Below, one piece after another: positions 48,801 to 60,914 of a DNA stretch of 64,000 nt. A program made the position numbers and the translations under genes. The DNA is from Paragyromitra xinjiangensis (lineage: Eukaryota; Ascomycota; Pezizomycetes; Pezizales; Discinaceae): contig JBCAMK010000007.1 in NCBI GenBank assembly GCA_038503065.1, positions 372,001-436,000 of the forward strand, written 5' to 3'. Within the stretch, counting starts at the first letter, position 1. Each line of letters opens with the position of its first letter. The notes under the pieces are model-generated. The model did no database searches, was not told the DNA's origin, and saw nothing but the letters and a program-made list of their open reading frames with translations.

Positions 48801-51567
48801 GCGTAATTTTAGACTTATTAAGGAGAGGTTAAACTAGATATGGACACTATAACCAAGCGTGATTGTAAGATTTGTTAGGCTACGTCACGCTAGGAGGTTA
48901 CCCGCCTAATACTCTCCCCAAAAATTTGGCACCTGACTTCAACTCCTCGGTATTCAAGAAAATCATTGACGAGTGAAGTAACACTATGGTGTGTCCCGTA
49001 AAGGAGGTGCAAGAGCTAGCTGGGGAGTAACTACGGTTATTATTGTATCCAAAGAGATACTCACAAAGCACACCTTAATAGAATATGTTCTTATCACATT
49101 GCTGCATACGATCACTCTCAGCCGTAGAATAGCAAAAACCGAAATGCCCACTGTCCTCTGGCTATAGAGGAAATCTCGGAGCTAAAATGTTCGCACCTTC
49201 CTCTCATCACGTTGTTTAACCTACTTCATATACCTTTCAACCTGCCTTTGGATATTGTCGAATAAATAAATATTTTCATATGGCATCACTCGGTTTCTTA
49301 CCAGGTGTGTAACGTTATAAAAACCGCCTCCAAGCTGGCCCATTCAGCGATATTTATAGCCACATAATTTTCCTTCGCATACCCGAACCAAACTGAGGTC
49401 TTATTCGAAGCCTTTCAATACTATAGAGCTGGCGGCGAAATTCATGGTTCCCATTCCAATAACGCAACATGAGAGCAGAACGCCTATCAGCTGTTGCCGC
49501 CGTGACGGGACATCCCGGCCCCCACCGTATTGGTACCGAACACAAGGCTTCGGCAGCAGAAACTCACGGACCCATTTCCCAACTGTCTACTGTAACCTAG
49601 AGACCAACTTAACTCGAGTTTAAGGGGCAGGCTCGTATTCTCGTGAGGAGTTCAGGCCTATCAGTACATGTATGCAATTCTGAAATATACCTATGGAGGT
49701 CTCGGGTTGGCTTGAGCCTGCTAATTACCTTAAGACAATTTGCTATGAGTATTTTGCATTCACCAGAAGAACCAGAAAGGGGGTGTGGCTTTGTATGTAG
49801 CGACGTCTGTGCGTGGTTTTGTAACATGCTAAGCCACACCCCCTGTTTATGGTGAATGCCAAGTAGAGTAGGCCCATGGAGTTTTAGTTGTGCTGTATGA
49901 AACTTGCAGAGAAATGAGCATTGGCTCACGTCATGTATGAAAAGAGGAACCCGAATGTTAGTTCTGCTCTTGCTTTTGTCCGTTATAAGGATTGACCGTT
50001 CGTGAATGTCTTAGGGTTTGGTCGCTCGTTGTCAATATGCCTGGTACTTATCGTGCCGACTTCCGCTTGCATCTCATATTAAGCTTCTAATATTGCAGGT
50101 ATCGTCCTCCCCTATCTTCGAAAATTTACCCCTTGAAGTGGAACAGATTTAGAATATCACATGGTCAAAGACTTCGTTCAAACCTTTGGTCTTTTGATAC
50201 TATTAAGTTTGGGATGTCGCACATATGTATACTAAGCACTGGGTTTTCACACTTTCTATAACGGGTCCCTCCTTTGTGTTGAATAGCTTTGGCTCGTGCT
50301 AAATCGTAAGCATGCTGTAGGAAAACCGTAAAGGAACTTCGTGATACTGAAAGAGATAAGCAGGTCGATTCTCCACTGGGTATTGTTGAACGAGCGGAAA
50401 TACTATAAAAGGACTTCTCTTTATTAAATTGAGCACGGAACTTTGGATCTTCTTCAATACTTGGACCGGGTGATGTAAAAAGTAAAATCGGTGGAAGGGG
50501 GGCTAGCTATCGGTAATTTATTGGTAGAAAGTAATTCCCTAAGCCAGCCTGTCGCAGGCGAAAGAAAGCAATTATAGCTTGATCAAAATTGTAGACGAAA
50601 CGAGAAGAGAAGAAGCAAAACACAAAAGTCGAAGACTAACCGTATCAGAAGGTTCACCTAATACAGTTAGATAAACAGTAATGTTTAAAGAAATATAGAA
50701 GTCTAATATTTAAAGTAGTATCTAAGAGGAGGTATTTGTTTATCCAGCGGCCAGCTCGAGATGTATGTGTAGCTGAAATATACCTGTTGTAGTGCACGTG
50801 ATTTAGAAAGGAGGTGCAATAATTATATTGCTCTTGATTTCATGCTGTCTTTAGTGCAGTTTCTAGTAGCGTGTATTTTTTTATACCTGTGTATGGTTTT
50901 AGGTTTTGCAGCTATAGCTAGGGCTTGTGGTTTGCTTCATCGGCTATCACTCTTTACGCTACATATATTCGATCTTGAGGGTTTTACAAAACTATAGCTC
51001 TCCCCGACCAGTCTTAAGGGTCACACCTCTCTAACCTAATAAGGTGATCTGAGCTTTGAATCTACGTTTACCTAAGAGAAAAAATCGTGTGAAGTGAATA
51101 GAGTTATATTTGTGTGATGCATTTTACTTGGGGAGAAACTGATATGTCCCTCGCATGCATGGCAACGTGGGACAATTACAGCAACCAAAACAACGACAAT
51201 AGAAAAGGACTAAGTTTAAGGAGCAAGTCAAGTAAATATAAAGCCCAAATCACTAATTGTTAGAGAAATTTACCCTCTTATCATTGTCTTTGAGTTCTTA
51301 AGTTTTGTAGTTGCCATACAAGCTAGGGCATTTATCAATTTCGCCTCAAGACGTATATGTAGTTAAGAAATAGTGAGTTTGGGGTTTAATAGTCTACTGC
51401 TTCTCTCTTCTGATGAATTAAACTCTATAGTAAAACGCAAACGAATGAGCCATTCCAGCGACGGAAATTATGAGATATAAGGAACAGCTTCAAGATATAA
51501 ACTTACCTAAAAGAAATGGAATAGTTGATTGAGTACCTCAGATAGAACTATTGCGTAGGTTTATCCC
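45821..51567. other. 5.7-kb gene-poor interval
   Basis: No protein gene is supported. It includes the TA-flanked element at 49752-49863, a TACATGTA site at 49665-49672 just outside it, and a somewhat GC-richer patch at 47.7-48.25 kb with two minus-strand open frames (47687-47917, 48008-48253) that resemble nothing I know. It is probably made of worn repeats. Confidence 0.4.
49752..49863. mobile_element. Short TA-flanked inverted-repeat element, copy A
   Basis: Ends GCATTCACC (49756-49764) and GGTGAATGC (49851-49859) are inverted copies, each followed within four bases by TA (49750-49751 and 49864-49865). A second inverted pair, GGGGGTGTGGCTT and AAGCCACACCCCC, lies inside. The core GGGGTGTGGCTTTGTATG recurs with one extra C in the element at 59852-59983, so the two belong to one family. 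At 112 nt it can only be non-autonomous. Confidence 0.65.
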
Positions 51568-51804
51568 CTATTTCTTCTGGTCATTGTCAGTTTTGCCTGG
51601 AGGTGGTTTTTGATCAACCAATTTCTTAATCTTCTTCACAACCTGAGACCCGACTCGCTTGAGTTTATCCCTCTTTCTGTCACCGCTGCCCTTTTTCTTT
51701 TTCTTGTCATCGGAGTCTGAGTCATCTGACCAGTAACTTACGAGTGGAGGAGGTCTAGACTGGTTATCTGAATCAGACTTATTTTTACCTGTATCTGTAG
51801 ACAT
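51568..51804 (-). CDS. Possible small charged protein
   Basis: A 78-codon frame from an ATG with good context (CATCATGTC). The product is highly charged and disordered: an acidic patch WSDDSDSDDKKKKK, then a basic half (DRKRDKLKRVGSQVVKKIKK) and a Pro/Lys/Asp tail. There is no known domain. The sharp acidic-to-basic layout is less random than neighbouring open frames, but this alone does not prove a gene. It may be a nuclear or nucleolar small protein, or the first exon of a longer gene. Confidence 0.35.
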   Translation of the reverse strand: MSTDTGKNKSDSDNQSRPPPLVSYWSDDSDSDDKKKKKGSGDRKRDKLKRVGSQVVKKIKKLVDQKPPPGKTDNDQKK

Positions 51805-53123
51805 GATGGGTTGATGTTTAGTCGCGCTTACAGATGTTAACTTGGTGTCGGAAATAAACTGAAGTAATTTTAGATGTTTGGTAGTGAGGTATTTGTAGGA
51901 ATGGTTGCCTTTTATATGGGGGCGTCAGGTTTTCAACTTGGCTCGCATATCTTCAAACGTCAGTTTCTGCCGCGGCACGAACGAGTGCTACTTTGAGCAG
52001 CAATGAGATATGCTGGTTTCTAGAGTATGCTGTGAATTCTCGTATTTACCGGTGTTGTGGATGTTGGTATATTGTTAGTCTCGTGCCCACGCGTACGTTG
52101 CAGTCGCTCAGATTTTTTTCAATATTTGGTGTTTAAGATCTTTACGTAAATGAATTACTACTACTACTACTGCTACTACTGTTTGAAATCTGGATAGGAA
52201 AAATCGCGTCAACCACCCAAAATAAATAGCAATTTTCCCAAAAGGTCTAGAATCGAGACTAGTATATTTTTAAGTTTCTTGCATTGTGGAGTGTTTATTT
52301 GTGTGCCGCCATAGCCCAAAGGGCTGGATGTGTGTATGGATTATCAATCAATCAATCCGGTTTGCATTGGGTTTAATTTCGAGTGAGAATTTGTGATTGT
52401 GGCGCATATGGAGTAGTTTTTATAGGAGTAATTTTCGTGGATCAGGGTTTTTAGCTTGTTTCCATAATAATTCTTAAATTAGTGTCAACTACACAACAAA
52501 GTTCCCTTGATGGCCTTTTCTCTTCAGATAAATGGTATTCCATCGATATGTCTCGCTTCTCTTCTACAGAGTATCTTCTCCTTTGTCATCACAGGAAAGA
52601 TTGTTTTTAAGCCACAGTTCTCCGCGGCCTAGAAGCCGAGAACCCCTGGGATAGCTTCGTCAACTGGAGCAAGTATACGCTCGTCACATTTTGACAAGTC
52701 ACACGAGATAGTTCCGGGGGCTTGGTGATCCGCTGCAGGGAAACCATGGATCAGGAACAGATGGTATGCGGGTAAGGGTGAGACATAGCCCCCACGATCC
52801 CCAAGGTGTATATATGATCTCATTTCTGCCTTAACACTTCATTGAGTATCGATGTGAAAGTTGCATAAGTAGTCGATTCAAGATCATACAATTTATCGCA
52901 TCTTCCTAAGAAAAATACATGAAGTCCCCGAAAAACGTAATATCATCAAATGAAAAATAGCGTAGCAACAGAAAGCCTTATGAAAACCCAAGAAAAAAAA
53001 ATCACCTTTCCAAACGCGCAAGCGTTGTTATAATCGAATATCTATCTTAATATCGTTAAAACGTGCTATTTACCCTCCTTCACGCCTTGTGGATTTGGCA
53101 TTGCTCCTTTCCGCAACTATCAT
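51805..53123. other. Intergenic region with an ACT microsatellite
   Basis: Contains an imperfect (TAC/ACT)n tract at about 52157-52180. A minus-strand open frame at 52629-52823 (64 codons) has no recognisable feature. Downstream flank of the BCS1-like gene. Confidence 0.45.
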
Positions 53124-54767
53124 TCAGTCGATCTTTCCGGTTGCCTTTGCCTCGAGCTTGTCCTTGACCCATACCTCAGCCTTTTCTAGTGCTCTTTCGG
53201 GACGGTTCTTGTGTTGTAATAGGTATCCCTGAATCTCGGCGGGGGAGAAAGTAAGTTCGGGAACGAACTTTACGAACTCTGCCGTCATCTCCTTTAACTT
53301 TTGTTTCTTGGCAAGTGCAGCTTCAATTTCATCCTGTCCCTTCTTCTCAGATCCAGATTCAGGTGAAGTAGAAGAGGGTAGGGTTTTAGTGCCTTGGGGT
53401 GAGGATGTTAAGGAAGGTGAGGGAGAGCGGGTAGGGCGTGTGGAGTAGTCTTCGAACATGCGCTCAAATAGTCCACCAATGGCGTCCTTTCCAGCAAGTG
53501 TGAATTGAATTTTCATATCAACCCTACCTGGTCTGATAAGTGCAGGATCTAGCTTCTCTGGGTGGTTGGTGGTGAGAATTAGGATGCGGCCTTCGTGCGA
53601 TGCGACACCGTCGATGGCGTTAAGGAGACCAGAAAACGAGATCCCCTTTTTGCTGCTATCTGAATCATCCTTCTTGGCCGCAGTCTTGTCTGCGTCTTCG
53701 CCTGCGGGCTCCTCCTGTTTCCGCACTCGCGCGATACCTACAGTATCAACGTCTTCTAGAAGGACCACACACTTCCTGGGTAGGCCCTCGAATAGTCCCG
53801 CGAGGCCTTCTTCTGTGAGCGTTTTGCTCGCCAAACTGAGAACGTAGATCTTTAGCCCGAATTTTCCGGCGACAGCAAAGCTCAGAGAGCTCTTCCCTGT
53901 GCCAGGAGGCCCGTGGAGGAGATAACCACGTCGGTATGGGATACCACGGTCGGCATACCACTTTCGGGTATCTGCTTCCAGGTAGTCCCTGATATCGTCG
54001 ACGAACATTTCCTTTTGGCGCTCGTCGAGGACGACGGTTGAAAGGGGCCTACTTGGCCTCGCGAGACAGCGAGCCCAATTAGGGGGTTGCCCAAGCTGCG
54101 TGCCAACTGTGGGGCGGTATACGACAGTCTTGCTGCGGTCTTTTTCCAGGAAGCGGAGGCGCGCTTCGCGGAGGAGTTCTTTTAGGAGTGCAGGATCTGT
54201 GCCGAATATGGAAAGCTCGATGGTTTCCTGTGGCCACCAGTATTCTTTTCCTTCTTCCATGGCACGCCTCAAGAGTACCATTTTCCCGCGATATCGAAAA
54301 AAATGTATTCCTGGGGCTGGGGTGAATTGGAGTGGTGCGCGCCTCATCATTTCCCAGGAGCTCGTATCGCTCTTTGGCTCGTCGTCATCGTCCGAATTTT
54401 CATTCTCTTGCTGCAACGATCCAAATGCCATTCCCGCGACGAAGTATTTCGTCGAGTTTGCAAAGTCTTGCTCCGCAATCCAGGCCATTAAGTGGTCATA
54501 TAGTTCGTCGCGTGACCGAATCTGCGCTGTCGCCATCAAGAAGCGGAAGGCTAGCACCGACAAGAAATCGTACCAGTACTGCCAGCTGGCAGCGGCAGCA
54601 GTAGCTATCAGAAGGAAGGTCACAATGGACGGCATTGTGAGACCGAAGTAACCGAATAACCCAGCGAGAGTGTAGTATCCAGGGAGAATGGTCTCAATTG
54701 CAAATGGGAGTGGATCTTGGGTTGGTAGCTGACCATAGGAAGTAGTGGAGGCATTGATGCTCTCCAT
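53124..54767 (-). CDS. BCS1-like AAA ATPase (mitochondrial chaperone family)
   Basis: A single-exon gene of 547 residues. A membrane segment near residues 45-65 (MPSIVTFLLIATAAAASWQY) is followed by the BCS1-specific N-terminal domain and then the AAA core. Walker A is GPPGTGKSS (about 285-293), Walker B VVLLEDVD (about 332-339), sensor 1 ILTTNHPEKLD, and the arginine finger lies in RPGRVDMKIQF. Between Walker B and sensor 1 there is a charged insert (about 345-375). The C-terminal part has a Ser/Pro-rich insert and a Lys/Glu-rich helix. Yeast Bcs1 inserts the Rieske protein into complex III. Filamentous ascomycetes have many divergent BCS1-like paralogues of unknown role, and the inserts suggest this is one of those, not the orthologue. 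Confidence 0.9.
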   Translation of the reverse strand: MESINASTTSYGQLPTQDPLPFAIETILPGYYTLAGLFGYFGLTMPSIVTFLLIATAAAASWQYWYDFLSVLAFRFLMATAQIRSRDELYDHLMAWIAEQDFANSTKYFVAGMAFGSLQQENENSDDDDEPKSDTSSWEMMRRAPLQFTPAPGIHFFRYRGKMVLLRRAMEEGKEYWWPQETIELSIFGTDPALLKELLREARLRFLEKDRSKTVVYRPTVGTQLGQPPNWARCLARPSRPLSTVVLDERQKEMFVDDIRDYLEADTRKWYADRGIPYRRGYLLHGPPGTGKSSLSFAVAGKFGLKIYVLSLASKTLTEEGLAGLFEGLPRKCVVLLEDVDTVGIARVRKQEEPAGEDADKTAAKKDDSDSSKKGISFSGLLNAIDGVASHEGRILILTTNHPEKLDPALIRPGRVDMKIQFTLAGKDAIGGLFERMFEDYSTRPTRSPSPSLTSSPQGTKTLPSSTSPESGSEKKGQDEIEAALAKKQKLKEMTAEFVKFVPELTFSPAEIQGYLLQHKNRPERALEKAEVWVKDKLEAKATGKID

Positions 54768-57700
54768 GGTATATCAAATACTCTTAGGATGGGCGTACAA
54801 TATGTGTGTAGGATGCGAGGTCGCAGTATGGTAGACGAAATAGTGAGATGGAGCAAGACCCGACGGAGCCTTTATAAATTACAGGGAGACACAATCGCTC
54901 ACCCTGCATATCGCTGTTGCTCACATGCTGACCCCGCTGTTTCATTCCTGAGGGGTGATTTTCAGGAATTGGGATGTAGGCTCACCTTGCTGCCTGGGGC
55001 TGCGAACTGATTGTGGATACCGCATTAGGGTAACCTGAGGATTAAGAGCAGTCACCGCCACTCGTCATCGTACATGACTCCGTCAACCGATATATTTTGA
55101 GGCTGCAGGTTCGGTGCATGTCGCTAGTTTAGTTAGCCACAATAGATGGTAGGTGCTGAGCTGAACCCTGAAAAGACAAGTGGATAGCCGTCTATGTTCG
55201 CACTTTATGCAGTCGCATGCTGGATATTCAAATGCCGGCAGAGCTAGTGAGTCACCCCGCAGAAGCACTTCTGGAGATATAGTCGCTGGAGCCTAGTAGT
55301 GATATGTAAATAACGGGGAATTGAATCGTAGTCGGATAGAACATGCCTAAAATGCTGCTCATCGGGTTTCGGAATCAGCAGAGCATCTCTTTCAGGACGG
55401 GGACGTTTTGTTTCTCCGTAGCGTGTGTCTAGGACAAGAATCAGATGTGCGCACAAATCGGATTGGCCTTGCATATTTGTTGTGTAACAAGTGTGGAGTC
55501 TCTTTTATCGATAAGCTCTGTGCTAAGCGGTTGTCCCAGCCAACGCGCGTCTAGTTGACGTTACTTGAGGTTTGGGCCTTTATGTGAGCCTGCGTTACTG
55601 GGGTACATGCGTCGGTAGATTTCCTCACTTGGAGTTGGATACCTACATGACTAGAGTATTTAGAGTACTTATCATTGACCAGCACGTGGTCAATTTGGGG
55701 TAAGCTTCTGAAAAAAGCACATCAAGCATTTTTCAGGAAAAGTTTAACAGGCGAAGTGCTTGGGCTGAAGCCTCAAGTTCCCAATATAAACCTTGTCTGC
55801 GCATCTCTTCAGTTCTGTTTACAACTCTGCATGTTGGCCTAGTGACTCGTTTTTTTGTGGCTTGAAATTCCTTGGTGCCTCTACCGTCAGGCTTTAGGAG
55901 AGCTCGTAAGCTTAAGCAGTTGGCCCCTCCTTATCCAGGAACCAGGAACGGAAATTAGTGTCTGAGCGGGCGGGAGAATACCGCATGCATTTCATCTGAT
56001 TTCCAAGTTTTTGGTATAGCAAAAACGAGATATATGCAGTCTGGAAAGATCGTCATACCCTGCTTTCTACATTTAGAGTATCAGCTAGCCACGTGGATAT
56101 TAACAAGGGTGAAGCTTTACACAATCGTCAATGCACGAATCTGTACTGCATTGAACCGAGAATATGTACGCATTCAGGAACATTGGATTTTGTCACGGGA
56201 TGAGATTATTTTCATCCTTCTAGAGGATTTATATGTTGGTATTCCTTGCTAGAGTGTGGAATCATCAAATAATTACAATCCCAGACCATGAAATTTTGAA
56301 TATCGTGGAGTGTGTACATACCAATCGAAAGGACCACCGTCATCCGATAAAAGACTGTTGGAAGTCTTCGTAGTGAGTTCAAGCATATGAGATGTTCTGC
56401 TTATCATACTGATTCAAGGCAGCTGAAACCCAATTGTGAATGAGGGACCTCGCTGGGCTAATCTCAGAAACCAAAAGCAACATCTTACCAAGTGCAGTTC
56501 ATTGGTTGATTGGAACACGTAATTGCATTTAGAATTGGCGTTCGAATATTTTAATTGTCTCGGTCGCTGGTGGCGGGAGCGTCTGTACGTATGCGTGAAC
56601 GAAGCTCTCGTCAATGCCGCTTTGACGGCTTATCTGCCTATCATTTCTGGGCCCTTGGATGAGGTATCTTGCAACATCATTGCTTTTGATTCTCTTGAGA
56701 GATTAACCCTTTTGAGAGATCCCTGGAAGGCAGACGGGATTTGAATAGGAGCCGGAACGAGGAGCCAGCAAACCATCCGGGATGGTCAACTTGAGCACTG
56801 AAGCAGAAAATTGACAGACCGAATCAGTTCTTTGATAGAAGAAGATGTATATTTTGAAGGTTGATCTGTGGATGTTCAAGCTGGCCATGGGATCAGAGTG
56901 AGGGTGCTATGAGGTGAAGTCATGTGGAGTGATGTCAGATGCTCACCCGACTAACACTGACTAAGCTATTGCGCTAGTCCTTGGGGGCTAGGACTTGAAA
57001 GGTTGGTTTTCATTTCATACAGAATAAGCTCGAAGCAATAATCCGAGGTGGAATGTAATTCTGGAGAGGCTGACCGCATTTCCTTAAGCAGAATCTCGAT
57101 CGGGTGGTCGGGAGCTCGCGAGACAGCTTCAATGGAACTAATGGGGTGGGTATTTAGGTGAGAGCTTTCTACGTAGAAGTGAGCCATCAGATTTATCTGC
57201 CTTTGTGAGAATGGTTTCTTCCTCGGACATGCTAGTCTAATGACTAGCTTCATAATCTATCACTCGGTATTAGGTGACGTATGTCGGAATAATCTCGTAT
57301 GAATAGTAGAGATCACTTACTTGTTTGCTAGAGGCGAAGCTCTGAATATATATAAGTGTCGGGCCGATAGGAAGAGTTTCACCAAATGGCTGGCCGGTCC
57401 CCCAAAGCGATTCTGCGTAGCCGAATACCGCCAAATAAACGAGAGCCTACGAAACAGCTAAAACAGTGGGGGCGTGAGGGGAAGCTTGTACCAGGAAGCC
57501 GGATACTAGTACTAGTGCTTAAGAGTTTATTTTAGAGATATAGTTCCCTAAAAAGGATTCTTCTGGTACATTTGGTGATTCAAGATTTCTGTTGGTTTGG
57601 AGTATTTGATGTGTACTTGAGCTCTATGATGGGCAGATCTATGATGGAATGAATCGCTCTTGACTACAGAAGCTTTATCTCGGGCAGTAGTGAAAGAGGT

Positions 57701-57916
57701 AAGTACTAGTGGGATAAAAGCCAACAATCAATGAAGGTGACCCTGAGCCCATCTAGATGAATGAAGTTCTTCAAGTTCCCTCTTTCTAGCGCGTGATTAG
57801 GTATGTGCATATAGTTTCAAGGTTTTGAGAACATTATTGGGTTAAATTATTTCCAATAGACACCATGGTGTATAGTATCATCCTCCATCACTCAATATAC
57901 AAGCCCCAAGATTACT
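54768..57916. other. 3.1-kb gene-poor interval
   Basis: Upstream of the BCS1-like gene and downstream of the xylanase gene. Open frames (at most 95 codons, for example 56966-57253 minus) show no domain I recognise. No RNA gene or inverted-repeat element is obvious. Confidence 0.4.
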
Positions 57917-59423
57917 CTAAGAGAAAGCTGCTGAAGTACCATCATACGCCGGCTTCTTGGCAAAGTTCTCATCCCAGATCAAAGCAGCTCCTTGTCCAGA
58001 GAAAGAGCTCGGAACCCATGAGTATTTATCAGAGACACCCCAGGTAGTAACACCAACACAGTTGGGAACCTTGATACAAGCTGAAGCTGCGGTCTGGAAG
58101 TTATCCTTCTGATTCTGCAACTTGGTTGCATCTGCTGGTAGTGTCAATCTGATATCCAACTCGGTAAGAGCAACCTTGAGCCCAGTGGAGGCAAGGGTAG
58201 CGAGTGGCTGATGCATGTAAGGGATGGCAGAGTTATTCAGGATAAGATGAGCCTGGGAGCCGATGCCGTCGATGGGGACGCCATCAGCGATAAGACGCTG
58301 GACGAGAGAAACGATAGCGTCGACCTTTCCACCAGCATAGTCGAGGTTATAATCGTTGATGAAGAGCTTCGCGGTGGGGTCAGCTTCCTTGGCTGCGCGG
58401 AAGGCAATGTCGACGAATTGAGGCCCGAGGATGTTGTAGAAGACGGAAGATCTCCAGGTTCCGTCATCGTTGAAGATTTCATTTACGACATCCTGCGGGG
58501 GGTCAGAGATAGATTTGAAGGGGGTTTGTTTGTTCTATTTACCCAGTGGTGGATCTTGCCTTTGTAACGTCCAGCAACGTTGGCAATGTGGTTCTCAATG
58601 ACAGAGGTTAACTCAACAGGGTCGGTGATTGCGGAAACCCCTGAATAAAATACTCAGTATAGTCTAAGATCGGACTGTTTATGCTCTAAGAGACCTACAT
58701 GCTGGCAATTGGCTGTGCCAAACCAAAGTGTGGCCTCTGATCAATTTTCCGTGCGTCTGGGCCCAGTCGACCAAGAAGTCGGCATCACTCATGGTGAAAA
58801 CATCTCGGACATCTAAAAATAGTTAGTTTATTTCTTGCTCGAGTTAAGTGTGCAAGAAGACCCACTCTCGGTTGATTCCCACTTCATACTGTTCTCGGGG
58901 GTGACCTGGCCATACTCTGAAATGACGATAGCTTCATATGCAGGATCGCTCAGGGTATTCCTGTCAGCGCAGGTACCAAAGTAATCTCTTCCTTTGGCCT
59001 TGATCTTTGCGTCCAATGACGTCCCGGTTTGGATTGGCTGTGCTGGTGAAGTCGACGAAGTGCTTGAGCTCACTGGACAAGCACAGGTTGCAGAGGGTGT
59101 GCTAGTGATTGAGGGCTCCACAGTGGCTGAGCTCTTGGTGCTCGAGGAGGTTTTGGTACTCGATGGTGTGGGCTCGCTGCTGGTGACAGGAAGACATTGG
59201 GAGTACCAGTCGTTATAACTCTTGCAGTAATATCCGCTCACACAGACGGTATACCCATTATATCCGATACCGCCACCTGAGATCGTTAGGAACCAACCGA
59301 TCTGATGTTTCAAAATTCAACTATGGTATAAGACTTACATTGGCCCCAAGCCGACTGCTGGGCGGTAACCAGCTGTGTTGCTGCGGCAAGGAGAGCAAGG
59401 AATTCAAGGCGGAGGACAACCAT
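57917..59423 (-). CDS. Secreted endo-beta-1,4-xylanase, CBM1-GH10
   Basis: Five exons: 59423-59339, 59276-58866, 58812-58699, 58640-58543 and 58492-57917, giving 427 residues. A signal peptide ([21 protein letters not shown]) leads into a CBM1 ([16 protein letters not shown]...WYSQC) and a Ser/Thr linker. The GH10 barrel carries [26 protein letters not shown] and the acid/base Glu241 in [13 protein letters not shown]. The nucleophile is Glu near residue 347 in VALTELDIR, and the end includes [13 protein letters not shown]. The enzyme would cut internal bonds of plant xylan outside the cell. The CBM1 is N-terminal, the reverse of the GH26 enzyme in this window. All four joins keep the frame; the exon 2/3 join uses GTGGGT as donor and gives the sequence TENVRDVF. 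Confidence 0.93.
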
Positions 59424-59851
59424 AACTGCAATTATTGGTTAGGCTCTGAGATTTTATAGGGGCGTACTGAAATCCTGGAACTTGGGTCTGGTCGTCCTGT
59501 TCGTTGGGGTATTCAACCTCAAGTATTTATACACAATTCTTCAGATTTCCGGGTTAGCTCATCCCAAGCGAAACCAGGTTGTATGAAGAGTTCGTTATGG
59601 GGATTTTACGGGAGGCTAATAGGTATCAAGGGATTGGCGGAAAAACACTCTAGATTTGCCGTCATGCGGTTTTCTATCCCGCTGCTCCGCTGTTAACCGG
59701 AGATAGTACACTTCCCCCTACGTATGTAGATTAAGGTTAATTAAACGCGATAAATTCAATAAATGCTGCTGAAGATCTTGGCTACTATGCGCCACGCTAG
59801 ACGGGGATCTAGTTTTATGGGTCCACGGGTTTAGCCGGCCATCTCCTGTTA

Positions 59852-59983
59852 CCTATACACCAGGGTATACGTATGAACCTGAAAACATGGGGTGTGGCCT
59901 TTGTATGCTACGGAGTCGTGTACGGATATTTCACCATACAAATTCACCACCCATGTTTTCAGGTTCTTACCCTGGTGCATAGG
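59852..59983. mobile_element. Short TA-flanked inverted-repeat element, copy B
   Basis: The ends CCTATACACCAGGGTA and TACCCTGGTGCATAGG are inverted copies with one mismatch, flanked by TA at 59850-59851 and 59984-59985. GAACCTGAAAACATGGG and CCCATGTTTTCAGGTTC form a second exact inverted pair inside. The core GGGGTGTGGCCTTTGTATG matches copy A at 49.8 kb. The 132-nt size and TA target fit a Tc1/mariner-related MITE. Confidence 0.72.
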
Positions 59984-60830
59984 TACTTCGAGGGTGGGGA
60001 TATAGGTCTGTCGACAGGTGGCGGTCACCGGTGCAGTGATTTGCTTGAGGGACCCGAGCTCGCCCGAGTTTTTCGGTTTTATTACATGTAACCAAACTAG
60101 GCCAATGTTTTGTATATAGTGTCCGTAATTCACTACTTATCGAGGTAGGCAGCAGAAATTGTGGGGTAAGTTGCCATTACACAGCCTTATTTTAATGTTT
60201 GTAGAGGATCAGATAAGGCGATATACCAGTGAATCGGATCAGCATGCTCAAAACCGGGCTTCGCGATAGCATATGGCCATCCATTTAACCGGGAAGCAAT
60301 AGTTCTCTTAACTAGATTCTCGAAGGTTTGGCCGAGGAAAACTCAGGCTGGTTGTTGGGGCTTTGAGTTGGCCCCATAGGCCATGGCCATATTTAACATA
60401 ATTTGGACGCTAGCTCAACGTCATTTTAGGCATATTTTTTCAACGAGGAAGGCTGGACTCGTATTCATACCTGATAGCTTTGTTCACCCGGGAATCGAAG
60501 TTTTGAACCTTAGTTTCAGGGCTGAGTCCCCAGAAAGTCGAACACTCGAGAGTAATTTCGTGTCTCTCGATATTAGCTTGATGACACTAGTGGTACATTC
60601 TGGTAATTAGCATCGAAATTGAGTACTAAAAACGAAGAATTTTGTTTCTCTCTGGTCGTCTAGGTCCTAGCATAATCTCTGCGTATTAGTTACTTCAAAC
60701 TTTTGGCATAGAGTCTAGTTTACGAGAGTGTCAGTTCCGTATTTACGCCGCCCAAATCTTTCAGGCTCCTGGGGAGGGTTGTTTGCAACCGGCTCTTCCG
60801 CTTTCTTTCACATGGCTGACCCGACGGGTA

Positions 60831-60914
60831 TTATGTGTGGAGAAATTTGTGGGGGAAGGAACGCGGCGAGCTAGAAAGGCTCGTTCTTGTAGCTTTGCCC
60901 AGCTCTACACATAA
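60831..60914. repeat. Small TA-flanked inverted repeat
   Basis: TTATGTGTGGAG at 60831-60842 faces CTCTACACATAA at 60903-60914 (11 of 12 match), with TA next to the left end and TTA next to the right. The 60-nt centre is GC-richer than its surroundings. It may be another tiny element of the same type; no shared core with copies A/B is visible. Confidence 0.4.

Noticed and set aside
54100..54651. 183-codon plus-strand open frame within the BCS1-like gene
   Set aside because: Antisense shadow of the single-exon AAA ATPase gene; Ser/Arg-rich, with no domain.
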